A stretch of 64,000 nt of DNA from Neobacillus dielmonensis (GTDB taxonomy: Bacteria; Bacillota; Bacilli; Bacillales; Cytobacillaceae): NCBI RefSeq assembly GCF_000612665.1, contig NZ_HG942074.1:106904-170903 (forward strand), read 5' to 3'. The stretch's first letter is position 1. Every line of letters begins with the position of its first letter. This document shows, piece by piece, positions 25,462 to 33,786 of the stretch. A model generated the notes under the pieces. That model was not told the DNA's origin. It ran no database searches and saw only the letters and a list, made by a program, of their open reading frames with translations. A program made the position numbers and the translations under genes.

Positions 25462-25668
25462 ATGGTGAAATATTTAGGACTACATGAAACGATTGACCTT
25501 CATGAATTGTTGACCTTTAAAAATCTTTGCCTGACGAAATCAACAACAATGAGTCCGTTAGCGCAAGATCCAGAATTAAAGGCGATACTGGAAAACGATG
25601 TGACGACTGGACAACAACATATTGAACAATTGCAGCAATTCTTAACGAACCGGGAGGCACAGCAATGA
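25462..25668 (+). CDS. Small coat-associated protein (YraG-like), divergent copy
   Basis: 68 residues, paralogous to the protein at 25082 (LHETIDLHELLTFKNLCLTKSTTM and DPELKAILENDV). RBS TGGAGTGA. The stop overlaps the next ATG by four bases, so it is coupled to the CotF-like gene. It shares the 170-base divergent promoter region 25292-25461 with the minus-strand pair, which suggests joint sporulation control; I cannot assign a sigma factor from that region. Confidence 0.72.
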   Translation: MVKYLGLHETIDLHELLTFKNLCLTKSTTMSPLAQDPELKAILENDVTTGQQHIEQLQQFLTNREAQQ

Positions 25669-25973
25669 ATCAATTTGTTCAAAATTTACTTGGTATGGGC
25701 GGTATGACCGATCAGGTGATTGCAACGGATTTTTTAATTTCGACTAAATCGGGAATTCGAAATTACACAGTTGCCATAACTGAGGCTGCAACTCCTGAAC
25801 TGCGGGCTGTGTTAAAGGAACAGTTGCTGGCGGCGATTCAAACACATGAGAATATTACTAACTTTATGATGGCAAAGGGATTTTATCACCCACATGAATT
25901 AAGCGAACAGCTGCAGGTAGATTTAACAGCTGCAAACACCGCAACAAATCTAGCACAAAAATCCAACAGTTAA
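25665..25973 (+). CDS. CotF-family spore coat protein, divergent copy
   Basis: 102 residues. After a Gly-rich start the CotF pattern follows: TDFLISTKSGIRNYTVAITE, ELRAVLKEQLLAAIQTHENI, then GFYHPHEL. It parallels the protein at 24711 in order and length but lacks its C-terminal MNLYPIDTDRGGMFATPNE tail. GGGAGG precedes ATG. Ends at its own terminator. Confidence 0.85.
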   Translation: MNQFVQNLLGMGGMTDQVIATDFLISTKSGIRNYTVAITEAATPELRAVLKEQLLAAIQTHENITNFMMAKGFYHPHELSEQLQVDLTAANTATNLAQKSNS

Positions 25974-26004
25974 AAAACAACGCAGTTTTAGCGTTGTTTT
26001 TTTT
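25974..26004 (+). terminator. Terminator of the divergent coat pair
   Basis: AAAACAACGC (25974-25983) and GCGTTGTTTT (25991-26000) with a run of eight T. Confidence 0.9.
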
Positions 26005-26078
26005 ATGAACATACAATTATTGGATTGGCTGTGTAACCTTAGGCGTATGACGATAGTCTAAGTTGGTAAAGGACGGTG

Positions 26079-27347
26079 ATGTACTTGAAGAAATGGCTTG
26101 TTGTAATGATCGTAGTATGTGTCCTTACTGTCTTAGTTTGGGCTAGCAAATCTGGAAATATGGAGGACACGAGGAGATTCTCTAATCATCTAGGATACGC
26201 AAGTGGAACTGTTTTTCAAAATGAAGATTACAAAAAAGTGGTTAATTCGAATAATCAGTTTGGGTTGGATGTTTTAAAAATAATCGGCGGGAATAAGAAC
26301 GGCAACACACTTATTTCTCCAGTTAGTTTGTTTATGGCGTTATCGATGGTTTATAACGGCGCCGATGGAGAGACGAAGGAAGAAATGGGCAAGGTTCTAC
26401 AGTCTGCCGGCATCGATTCCATTGAGATGAACAAAGCGAATGCCTCCTTGATGTCACTGCTTCAACGAAACTCGAAGCAAATAAATATAAATATGGCAAA
26501 TTCCATTTGGCTCAATAATCGGTTTCATTTTCAGACTGAATTCGCTGACAACAGCAAGGAGTATTATCATGCAAAAATCCAGGAAATAAATGTGATGGAT
26601 AAGCAATCCCCTAAAAGGATTAATGATTGGGTAAACAAGACGACCAATAGAAGAATAAAAAAAATGGTCGAGTCTCCATTGGCTCCCGATTTAGTCGCAA
26701 TCCTTATTAACGCGATTTATTTTAAAGGGGATTGGAAATATGAATTCAATGAAAGGCAAACGGAAAAACGAACCTTTCATCTGACAGATGGGGCGACAAA
26801 AAAAGTACCTCTTATGGAATTGAATGAAAAATTGCCCTATTTGGAAACTGAAGATTTTCAAGCAGTTTCCCTCCCATATGGTGACGGCAAGTGGAGCATG
26901 AAAATATTTCTTCCTAATGAGAATTCAAGTTTAGAAGAATTTCAGGATCGGTTGACGTTTGATAATTGGGAGAAGTGGCAAACCAATTTCACCGTAAAAG
27001 AAGGAAAAATTCGATTGCCCAAATTTAAAATAGAATATGAGCAGTTAATGAATGAACCATTAAAAGAACTTGGTATGGTATCGGCGTTTGACGACGAGCG
27101 CGCTAATTTTTCAAAGTTGGTTACCGAGAAAAATCAAATATGGATAGATAGGGTCAAACATAAAAGCTATTTAGTGGTCAATGAGAAAGGGACGGAAGCT
27201 GCTGCTGCGACCTCTGTTGAGATGAAAAAGGAGATGGCACCATTGGGGGGTCCATTCCAAATGGAAGTGAACCGGCCATTTTTCTTTGCGATTACGGAAG
27301 AAGAATCGGGAACGATTGTATTTATAGGCCTTGTTTCCAACCCATAG
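26079..27347 (+). CDS. Inhibitory-type serpin, membrane-anchored or secreted
   Basis: 422 residues. An N-terminal hydrophobic segment (about 5-24) puts the serpin domain outside the cell; there is no lipobox Cys. The domain shows NTLISPVSLFMALSMVYNGA, NAIYFKGDW, and near the C-terminus the hinge EKGTEAAAATS followed by NRPFFFAI. An intact Ala-rich hinge is the mark of inhibitory serpins. Counting from the hinge, the scissile bond falls around Lys-Lys-Glu-Met, suggesting a trypsin-like or Glu-specific target. ATG 26079 is used; GTG 26076 is possible. Single gene between the coat cluster and glutaminase. Bacterial serpins are patchily distributed, so horizontal gain is possible. Confidence 0.9.
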   Translation: MYLKKWLVVMIVVCVLTVLVWASKSGNMEDTRRFSNHLGYASGTVFQNEDYKKVVNSNNQFGLDVLKIIGGNKNGNTLISPVSLFMALSMVYNGADGETKEEMGKVLQSAGIDSIEMNKANASLMSLLQRNSKQININMANSIWLNNRFHFQTEFADNSKEYYHAKIQEINVMDKQSPKRINDWVNKTTNRRIKKMVESPLAPDLVAILINAIYFKGDWKYEFNERQTEKRTFHLTDGATKKVPLMELNEKLPYLETEDFQAVSLPYGDGKWSMKIFLPNENSSLEEFQDRLTFDNWEKWQTNFTVKEGKIRLPKFKIEYEQLMNEPLKELGMVSAFDDERANFSKLVTEKNQIWIDRVKHKSYLVVNEKGTEAAAATSVEMKKEMAPLGGPFQMEVNRPFFFAITEEESGTIVFIGLVSNP

Positions 27348-27395
27348 AGCATCAACAATGTACCAATAGCCAATACTACTATGGGTGATGCATAA

Positions 27396-28325
27396 ATGCT
27401 ATGTCAAACAAGTGACGAATTACAACATTTTGTGGAAGAAGCAAAAAAGCATACAAAAGAGGGCAAGGTTGCCAATTACATTCCGGAACTGGGTAAAGCG
27501 AATCCAGATCAATTATCGATTGCGATTCATTATCCTGATGGGAGATGTATTTCGGCAGGGGATATCCAAACAAAAATGACCCTGCAAAGTATTTCAAAGG
27601 TGATTAGTTTGGCTTTCGTTTTAATGGATAGAGGCTTTCGTTATGTGTTTGAGCGGGTTGGGATGGAGCCTACTGGTGACCCGTTTAATTCTATTGCCAA
27701 ATTAGAAACCATGGCGCCAGCTAAACCGCTAAACCCGATGATTAATGCTGGCGCACTGGTAGTGACGCATATGATTAAAGGAGATACTGTACAGGACCGG
27801 TTCAATCGGTTATTACGTTTTATCAGGGGATTAGCGGATGATCCTTCGATTGACTATTGTGAGAGGGTAGCTCGTTCTGAATTCGAAACGGCTGATTTAA
27901 ACCGGGCATTATGTTATTTTCTTAAGCAGCATCATATTATCACGGAAGATGTGGAGACCTTATTGGATCTATATACAAAACAGTGTGCCATAGAAATGAA
28001 TTGTTTGGATTTAGCAAGAATCGGGCTAATATTTGCGATGGATGGTAAAGATCCGCTGACTGGAAAACAGATTATGCCTGACGATGTGGCTCGAATCTGC
28101 AAAACATTTATGGTGACATGCGGGATGTATAATGCTTCTGGTGAATTCGCCATCAAAATCGGTATTCCTGCCAAGAGCGGCGTCTCTGGCGGGATTATGG
28201 GGGCTGTTCCAGGGAGATTTGGTATTGGAATTTATGGTCCAGCACTGGATGACAAAGGAAACAGTGTGGCTGGGATTAAACTGCTGGAACTTTTATCGAA
28301 AAATTATCAATTGAGTATGTTTTAA
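27396..28325 (+). CDS. glsA: Glutaminase
   Basis: Hydrolyses L-glutamine to glutamate and ammonia in the cytoplasm. The 309 residues have the serine-dependent beta-lactamase-like fold: Ser65-x-x-Lys68 in [18 protein letters not shown] near 127, and SGVSGGIMG near 262. RBS GGTGATG lies 5 bases before ATG 27396. It follows the serpin by 48 bases without a clear terminator, so read-through is possible. Similar to the GlsA/YbgJ group of Bacillus. Confidence 0.93.
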   Translation: MLCQTSDELQHFVEEAKKHTKEGKVANYIPELGKANPDQLSIAIHYPDGRCISAGDIQTKMTLQSISKVISLAFVLMDRGFRYVFERVGMEPTGDPFNSIAKLETMAPAKPLNPMINAGALVVTHMIKGDTVQDRFNRLLRFIRGLADDPSIDYCERVARSEFETADLNRALCYFLKQHHIITEDVETLLDLYTKQCAIEMNCLDLARIGLIFAMDGKDPLTGKQIMPDDVARICKTFMVTCGMYNASGEFAIKIGIPAKSGVSGGIMGAVPGRFGIGIYGPALDDKGNSVAGIKLLELLSKNYQLSMF

Positions 28326-28401
28326 GTAAACCTTTGTCACCAAACAAAATCAAAAGTCTATCACTCGTCCTATAGTAAACATTGAAACATTAATGAACAG
28401 C

Positions 28402-28421
28402 TGTATATAATTATTTATACA
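28402..28421. promoter_or_regulatory. Candidate TetR operator
   Basis: TGTATA-N8-TATACA, a perfect inverted repeat about 50 bases before the TetR gene. Likely autoregulatory, by position only. Confidence 0.4.
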
Positions 28422-28471
28422 TAAAACAGCCATATGACAATGTTGGTCTTTAGGAAAGTTTGGTGACGCAA

Positions 28472-29017
28472 GTGACTAAAGTAGATAGAAGAATACTTAA
28501 AAGTCAGGAAGCAATTAAGCATGCAGTTATTGAACTAATGTCTGAAAAAAAGTTTGATGATATTACTGTACAAGATATTGCAGACAGGGCTAACGTCAGC
28601 CGAGGGACGATTTATCTTCATTACCTGGATAAATTTGATTTGCTGGATAAGATGATTGGAGAACATATTAACGAAATGAAGATATTATGTGCTTCAACCG
28701 CTGATATGGAATTTGCAGAAGCGAATCTGCCTTGGTTTGAGTATTTGGAGCAGAATTATTTATTTTTTTCGACGATGCTAGCGAGTAAAGGGGCTCATTC
28801 TTTTCGTAGGCAATTCCATGAGTTTCTCATCGAAGAATTCAAGGATGAAGTCAATATTTTGGAAGGAAAAAACTATGGATTAAATGGGGAGATCATTCTT
28901 CAATTTATTGTGACCTCTTATGTGGGAATTGTGGAATGGTGGATCACCAATGATATGCCTTATCCGCCTGATGTTATGGCGGAACAGGTAGGCATTTTGT
29001 TAGAACGGAATCTATAA
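28472..29017 (+). CDS. TetR family transcriptional regulator
   Basis: About 181 residues. The N-terminal HTH is typical: AIKHAVIELMSEKKFDDITVQDIADRANVSRGTIYLHYLDKFDLL. The C-terminal half is a ligand or dimer domain of the TetR_C_7/DhaS-like kind, with FLIEEF and WWITNDMPY. GTG 28472 is preferred because GGTGA lies 5 bases upstream; in-frame TTG 28460 and GTG 28463 are alternatives. No obvious target gene adjoins it, as the next gene is convergent, so it may act elsewhere. Confidence 0.88.
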   Translation: MTKVDRRILKSQEAIKHAVIELMSEKKFDDITVQDIADRANVSRGTIYLHYLDKFDLLDKMIGEHINEMKILCASTADMEFAEANLPWFEYLEQNYLFFSTMLASKGAHSFRRQFHEFLIEEFKDEVNILEGKNYGLNGEIILQFIVTSYVGIVEWWITNDMPYPPDVMAEQVGILLERNL

Positions 29018-29047
29018 ATATTGATTGTTAATTCGTATTAAGGAACG

Positions 29048-29097
29048 GTGACTCAGGAGGTCGTAAATTAACGGCACTAATGAGTCACATTTTTTTA
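29048..29097 (+). terminator. Terminator of the TetR gene
   Basis: GTGACTCA (29048-29055) pairs with TGAGTCAC (29081-29088) across a 25-base loop, then TTTTTTT. Confidence 0.65.
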
Positions 29098-29232
29098 TGT
29101 GGCAAATATGTAGCTAAGTTAATTTGTTTATAATAATAATCATGGGTACGTTAATGTATTATTGTTATATTTTGCGGAAAGCATGTTATGCAATATGTCC
29201 AATTTAAAATGCACGTGGAATTTGCTTGCCTA

Positions 29233-29700
29233 CTAAGCAGAACTACCCAACTCCTTTGTCATAAAAACGCTGTTCGGGTCTTTGATGTAATCTGCAAAGG
29301 GCTCACAATATTCAAAGCCAAACCTCTCATATAGTTTTCTTGCCGGTTCAAAAGCAGCCATTGATCCCGTTTCCAAACTGACCCGTTTATAGCCCCGGAT
29401 CAGGGCTTCCCCAAGTATGTGCTGGAGCATTCGTGTGGCTACACCCTTTTTTAGAAATGAGGTGGAAGTTCTCATTGATTTAATCTCTCCATGATATTTG
29501 TCGAGTTCTTTTAGCGCTCCCATACCTGCCAATTCAGAGTCTTCCCAGGCGCTCCAAAAGGTGATGTCCGGTTGTTTCAACCTTTCTAAAGTTAAAGCAT
29601 GGATGCTCTCCGGCGGGGAATTCAACGTCATGCCATGAAGATGCTCTCGTATTAATTCAACCACCTCAGCCCCAGTTAAATCATCTTTTTTAATCTCCAT
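29233..29700 (-). CDS. GNAT family N-acetyltransferase
   Basis: 155 residues. The acetyl-CoA site is in the MRTSTSFLKKGVATRML stretch (motif A, basic-x-x-Gly-x-Ala-like), followed by LETGSMAAFEPARKLYERFGF and a C-terminal strand, as in YjaB/putative acetyltransferases. The ATG at 29700 has GGGAGGG 6 bases upstream; the in-frame TTG at 29715 lies before that site and is rejected. Acceptor unknown. Convergent with the TetR gene. Confidence 0.88.
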   Translation of the reverse strand: MEIKKDDLTGAEVVELIREHLHGMTLNSPPESIHALTLERLKQPDITFWSAWEDSELAGMGALKELDKYHGEIKSMRTSTSFLKKGVATRMLQHILGEALIRGYKRVSLETGSMAAFEPARKLYERFGFEYCEPFADYIKDPNSVFMTKELGSSA

Positions 29701-29797
29701 AAAAAACCCTCCCAATTAAATCTTAAGTGTAATTTACAGTACTTTCTATAGTAATGTAAGAAAATATAACAATAAAAAGTTAGGTGGCCATTGTTTA

Positions 29798-29855
29798 TTG
29801 TAAGATGCCCTATTCGAGGCAGGTTCACCGCCAATTAGTACGGTCCCTCTTACAA
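29798..29855. other. Compact three-way-junction-like structure
   Basis: TTGTAAGA (29798-29805) is mirrored by TCTTACAA (29848-29855). Between them are two small hairpins, TGCC/GGCA and ACCG/CGGT. This is the only notable structure in the 29701-30048 gap, which otherwise holds no ORF with a ribosome site and no clear promoter. It might be a small structured RNA or a recombination remnant; I recognise no family. Confidence 0.35.
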
Positions 29856-30048
29856 TCCTTAAAAAACAACGCTGTATATTAGTAAAGGAAAAGTAGATAC
29901 CGGATTAAACTATTTTGGAGTTTGTGGAAGGATATGGTTAAATTAATATACATGGTATTTATTGTGATAAAAACTAGCAGGATGTAGAGAATACAATTTT
30001 TACTTGTGTACTTACTTATTATTTATTTGTTGAATGGAGGACTAAGGC

Positions 30049-30870
30049 ATGGCATTAGAAACAAAATGGGTTCGTTATGGGAAGAATCAAGAATATATCG
30101 GATACATGGCAAAGCTTGATCGAGTAAATGATAGTCTGCCAGCGGTTCTTGTTATCCAAGAAATATGGGGTGTAGATGCTCATATTCAAGATATTGCCGA
30201 TCGATTCGCAAAGGCAGGCTACCTTGCTCTCGCACCAGATCTTTATGCTGAAAACGGGAATAGAATGGAAGATTTAAAAGAGGAACGCGTGGTAGAGGTG
30301 AGGGAGTTTTTAGATTCGTTACCACATACAGTTTGGAATAATCCAGGCGAAAGGGAGGAAGCCATTCGTCAACTTGAAGAAGGTAAGCAGACACGTGTAA
30401 CAAAGACCTTTGAAAAAATGTTTGGCGGAATCCATTCCTCTGTTTATATTGAAAACCTATTAGCAGCCAACTCTTTTTTGCGTGAGGAATGTGAAGCTTC
30501 AAAAGGACAAGGTGTTGCTTCCATCGGTTTTTGTATGGGTGGTGCTCTTTCTGCTTTACTTGCCTGCAGGGATTCGCAATTAAAAGGGGCAGTCATTTTT
30601 TATGGTAATTCGCCATCTAAGGAAGAGATTAAAAACATTCATTGTCCTCTATATGGATTTTATGGTGCTCTTGATAAGAAAATCTCTGATCATATTCCCG
30701 CCTTTGCCGATCATATGAAAAGTAATGGAAAGATTTTTAAATATGAAATGTATCAAGACACCCCTCATGCATTCTTTAATGATAATAGGTCATCCTACAA
30801 TGTTACTGCAGCAAGGGATGCTTTACCCAAAGTACTGGAGTTTTTTCAACAAGTGCTTGTAAAGGATTAA
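30049..30870 (+). CDS. Dienelactone hydrolase family protein
   Basis: 273 residues, alpha/beta hydrolase fold with a cysteine nucleophile: Cys162 in GFCMGGALS, Asp in GALDKKISDH and His in DTPHAFF. The early VLVIQEIWGVD with Glu is the oxyanion/activation motif of the dienelactone hydrolase family. Members open lactones or act on small esters; the substrate is unknown and no aromatic-degradation genes are nearby. An insertion of about 40 residues (near 75-130) compared with a minimal member is visible. RBS TGGAGG precedes ATG. Single-gene unit. Confidence 0.87.
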   Translation: MALETKWVRYGKNQEYIGYMAKLDRVNDSLPAVLVIQEIWGVDAHIQDIADRFAKAGYLALAPDLYAENGNRMEDLKEERVVEVREFLDSLPHTVWNNPGEREEAIRQLEEGKQTRVTKTFEKMFGGIHSSVYIENLLAANSFLREECEASKGQGVASIGFCMGGALSALLACRDSQLKGAVIFYGNSPSKEEIKNIHCPLYGFYGALDKKISDHIPAFADHMKSNGKIFKYEMYQDTPHAFFNDNRSSYNVTAARDALPKVLEFFQQVLVKD

Positions 30871-30894
30871 TTATCTATAAATATTATAACCGTA

Positions 30895-30938
30895 ACGTCA
30901 AATCCCCCCTTATCTCCTTGTATGGGGGCATTTGACGT
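30895..30938. terminator. Strong 15-bp hairpin without T run
   Basis: ACGTCAAATCCCCCC (30895-30909) pairs with GGGGGCATTTGACGT (30924-30938) with a single mismatch. The following bases, GTATATCGGG, are not a T run. It sits 25 bases after the hydrolase stop, so it may protect the transcript end or act as a weak terminator. Confidence 0.5.
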
Positions 30939-31164
30939 GTATATCGGGTTCTATCAGGTGCGTTCCCAAATGATGGATAAAACTAGTTGTTCTTTTTGAA
31001 TACAAAAAAATTTTTAACGTTATTAAACATTTTAAAAAAATTTGTGCATTAATGAACAAATTGAGGTTATTTAACAATTGTTTACATTCATTTTTGGAAT
31101 ATAATTATACACAATTGATGTTAATTATTGTCATAGATTATCTATTGGAAGTGAGGGTTATTAA

Positions 31165-32154
31165 TTGGAATATACAAAACTTGGTAACACGGGATTAGAT
31201 GTATCGAGACTTTGCCTTGGTTGTATGGGGTTTGGAGAAAAGGAAAGATGGATGCATCCTTGGGTAATTGATGAGGAAAGCAGCCGTACCATTATTAAAA
31301 AGGCCCTTGATTTAGGTATCAATTTTTTTGATACGGCAAATGTTTATTCAGATGGCACGAGTGAAGAATTTGTGGGACGTGCTTTAAAGGACTTTGCTAG
31401 TCGAGATGAGGTGGTCGTTGCAACAAAAGTGTATTTCGAAATGCATGAGGGTCCGAATGGTAAGGGACTTTCCCGTAAGCATATTATGAGCGAAATTGAT
31501 AAAAGCCTTAAACGCCTCGGAACGGATTATGTGGATTTGTACCAAATTCACCGCTGGGATTACAACACTCCGATTGAAGAGACGATGGAAGCATTGCATG
31601 ATGTGGTGAAGGCCGGTAAGGCAAGATACATTGGTGCTTCTGCCATGTACGCATGGCAGTTTTTGAAAGCGAACCATTCAGCTGAAAAACATGGATGGAC
31701 TAAATTTGTATCAATGCAAAATCATCTCAACCTGATCTACCGTGAAGAAGAACGAGAGATGCTGCCTTTATGTAAAGAAGAAAAAATCGGAGTCATTCCA
31801 TACAGCCCTCTTGCATCAGGAAGGTTGACACGTGATTGGTCGGAAAGCACTCTTCGCTCCGAAACCGATGAAACTCAGAAATCCAAATACGGTTCCACTG
31901 AAAATAACGATCGACTTATTGTGGAGAGGGTGGCGGAGGTTGCTGAAAAACACGGCGTTCCAAGATCCCAAGTGGCATTAGCTTGGTTACTGCAGAAAGA
32001 ACCAGTAACGGCCCCTATTATTGGAGCAACGAAAATCTCCCATCTTGAAGATTCCGTGGGGGCTCTAGCGGTCAAATTAACAGCTGAAGAGGTAGCGTAT
32101 ATGGAAGAGCCTTATGCTCCACACCCTGTAGTAGGTGCTATAACTTCCAAATAA
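31165..32154 (+). CDS. Aldo/keto reductase (YghZ/Tas-like)
   Basis: 329 residues, TIM-barrel NADPH enzyme. Catalytic tetrad: Asp and Tyr in FFDTANVYSDG, Lys in VVVATKVYF and His in YQIHRWD. C-terminal NADP contacts are in PIIGATKISHLEDS. The TTG at 31165 follows GTGAGGG at 7 bases and begins LEYTKLGNTGLDVS as expected. Physiological substrate unknown. It ends just before the palindromic repeat at 32166, which probably also terminates transcription. Confidence 0.9.
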   Translation: MEYTKLGNTGLDVSRLCLGCMGFGEKERWMHPWVIDEESSRTIIKKALDLGINFFDTANVYSDGTSEEFVGRALKDFASRDEVVVATKVYFEMHEGPNGKGLSRKHIMSEIDKSLKRLGTDYVDLYQIHRWDYNTPIEETMEALHDVVKAGKARYIGASAMYAWQFLKANHSAEKHGWTKFVSMQNHLNLIYREEEREMLPLCKEEKIGVIPYSPLASGRLTRDWSESTLRSETDETQKSKYGSTENNDRLIVERVAEVAEKHGVPRSQVALAWLLQKEPVTAPIIGATKISHLEDSVGALAVKLTAEEVAYMEEPYAPHPVVGAITSK

Positions 32155-32165
32155 AAAGAAAAAAC

Positions 32166-32217
32166 GGGGCCTGTCCCCCACTACTTTAAATTAGTAACGC
32201 AGTGGGGGACAGGCCCC
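32166..32217. repeat. GGGGCCTGTCCCC palindromic repeat, copy A
   Basis: A perfect 17-bp inverted repeat: GGGGCCTGTCCCCCACT (32166-32182) and AGTGGGGGACAGGCCCC (32201-32217). It lies between the convergent aldo/keto reductase and ABC genes. The same core recurs at 42540-42593 and as a half copy at 57459-57492. Confidence 0.85.
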
Positions 32218-32222
32218 AACTT

Positions 32223-33011
32223 TTAACTGCTTGCACTGGTATAATTCGCAAGGGCAAATTTCCAAAACCGGCGGGCCAGCCAAAAGAAAATAACTGCAAC
32301 CAGTACAGATGCTAGGGTTGCCCCGCCATCCCATTTGCCAATTAAAGAACTTGCCGGTGTAAAGGTAACAAACGCTGCTGGCAGCACATACGTTAATGCC
32401 ATTCGCAGCCATCCCTTATACATCGTGATCGGGAAGCGTGTTGTTTCAAAGAAGGAATTAAACAGGAAGGACAAATCATCCATTCGGATTACCCAAAAAG
32501 CGGTCGTCATCAACAGCATCCATAACGAATAAATAATCACTAACGCAGCTAGGATACTTAGCAAAAAGAACCCGACATCAAGAAAGGATGGAATGAAATG
32601 TTTTTGCCCCAGTCCATAAATGACGAGTCCTATCCCCAACACCACATCAATCAAGCGCCAGAAAACAAGATGCCTTAGGCTTACGAAAAACATGCTGTCA
32701 ATCGGTTTGGTCAGCACATAATCGAGAGTGCCCATCCGGATATGCAAAAGAAGCCGGGGCATATTGGGGCGGAGCGCGAAATTAATTAACCCCTGCAACG
32801 TATTGAAAATGCCAAGAAGAATCAAAACATCCGCATAAGCCCAGCCACCAAGTTGATCCGTTTGATAGAAGAAGATTTGGACCATTAGGATGGAAACAAT
32901 AATTCCAAGAAGGCTGGAAAACAGGTTCCCCATAAACTCGCTGCGGTATTCGAGTTCCTCAACCAGACAAGTTCGAAAGAATTCTTTAAATATACGCCAA
33001 TAACGCCTCAT
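32223..33011 (-). CDS. ABC-2 type permease (DUF990-like), second subunit
   Basis: 262 residues with six hydrophobic segments. It resembles the ABC2_membrane_6/DUF990 family that works with a NatA-like ATPase in a two-permease exporter. Features: an N-terminal Arg-rich cytoplasmic helix with EEL-Y-RSEF, DYVLTKPID in the central loop and FETTRFP near the C-terminal third. ATG 33011 is separated from the upstream permease stop by one base, and the three genes 34756 to 32223 form one operon. Related cyanobacterial systems export viologens; the substrate here is unknown. Confidence 0.85.
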   Translation of the reverse strand: MRRYWRIFKEFFRTCLVEELEYRSEFMGNLFSSLLGIIVSILMVQIFFYQTDQLGGWAYADVLILLGIFNTLQGLINFALRPNMPRLLLHIRMGTLDYVLTKPIDSMFFVSLRHLVFWRLIDVVLGIGLVIYGLGQKHFIPSFLDVGFFLLSILAALVIIYSLWMLLMTTAFWVIRMDDLSFLFNSFFETTRFPITMYKGWLRMALTYVLPAAFVTFTPASSLIGKWDGGATLASVLVAVIFFWLARRFWKFALANYTSASS

Positions 33012-33012
33012 G

Positions 33013-33786
33013 TTATCCCCCCACCGCTTGGTTTTTCTTTAAACCGGCATTCCACAGCAAACTGATTATCACAATCAGAACGACCGCCCAAATGAACGAT
33101 CCTATAAATCCGATCATGAGGGTATGAGAATTTGCTGTACCTGTCAGGATTTCCAAAGGGAATCCAATCATATAACGGTAAGGGAAAAAGGTGCTGATCT
33201 GTTTGACGACAGGCGGTAAAAGGGAAAAAGGTGCGATTTGCCCGGACAGAAACAGTGAGACCGTTTCGAACATGGCGTAGATGGCGGTCACTTTGTTCAT
33301 CCAAAAACATAAAATCCCAAATAAAAAACTCATCGCAAAACGGATCACTGCTCCAAGTAACAATGCAGCTAAAAACAGGCCCCATCCGGTAACAGATAAG
33401 TGCAGCCGAAGTGAAGGAATAAACAACGCTAAGATGATCCAACAAGGGACAAGGACAACTAAAAACAGCCCCTTATAAACAATATTCTCGGCAATTGCCC
33501 AATGAATTGGATGAAAGGGCCGGACAATTTGATAGGAAAAGGTGCCTTCCCGTATTTGTCGATCCATTTCCCAGACGTCCCAAGCACTTGTCAGGCGCTC
33601 CACCATAATCAGGGCCACAAAATATAGCACGAAAGATTCTCCTTGATCCGGATATATATTCATCCATACCATCATGGTGATCAAAGGCTGGACCATCGTG
33701 CCGAACATCCAGACCATGGTAGAGAGCTGGTAAGCAAACATCTCTACATATTTCATCCGCAAAATCGCCAGATACTTAGTGATCAT
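33013..33786 (-). CDS. ABC-2 type permease (DUF990-like), first subunit
   Basis: 257 residues, six membrane segments. The start at 33786 (MITKYLAILRMKYVEMF) is chosen because AGGAGGAG lies 5 bases before it and it overlaps the ATPase end by 11 bases. The longer open frame runs back into the ATPase gene and has no ribosome site. Family marks: a WEMDRQIREGTFSYQIVRPF loop equivalent to the LTKPID loop of its partner. It probably forms a heterodimer with the 32223 protein. Confidence 0.86.
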   Translation of the reverse strand: MITKYLAILRMKYVEMFAYQLSTMVWMFGTMVQPLITMMVWMNIYPDQGESFVLYFVALIMVERLTSAWDVWEMDRQIREGTFSYQIVRPFHPIHWAIAENIVYKGLFLVVLVPCWIILALFIPSLRLHLSVTGWGLFLAALLLGAVIRFAMSFLFGILCFWMNKVTAIYAMFETVSLFLSGQIAPFSLLPPVVKQISTFFPYRYMIGFPLEILTGTANSHTLMIGFIGSFIWAVVLIVIISLLWNAGLKKNQAVGG

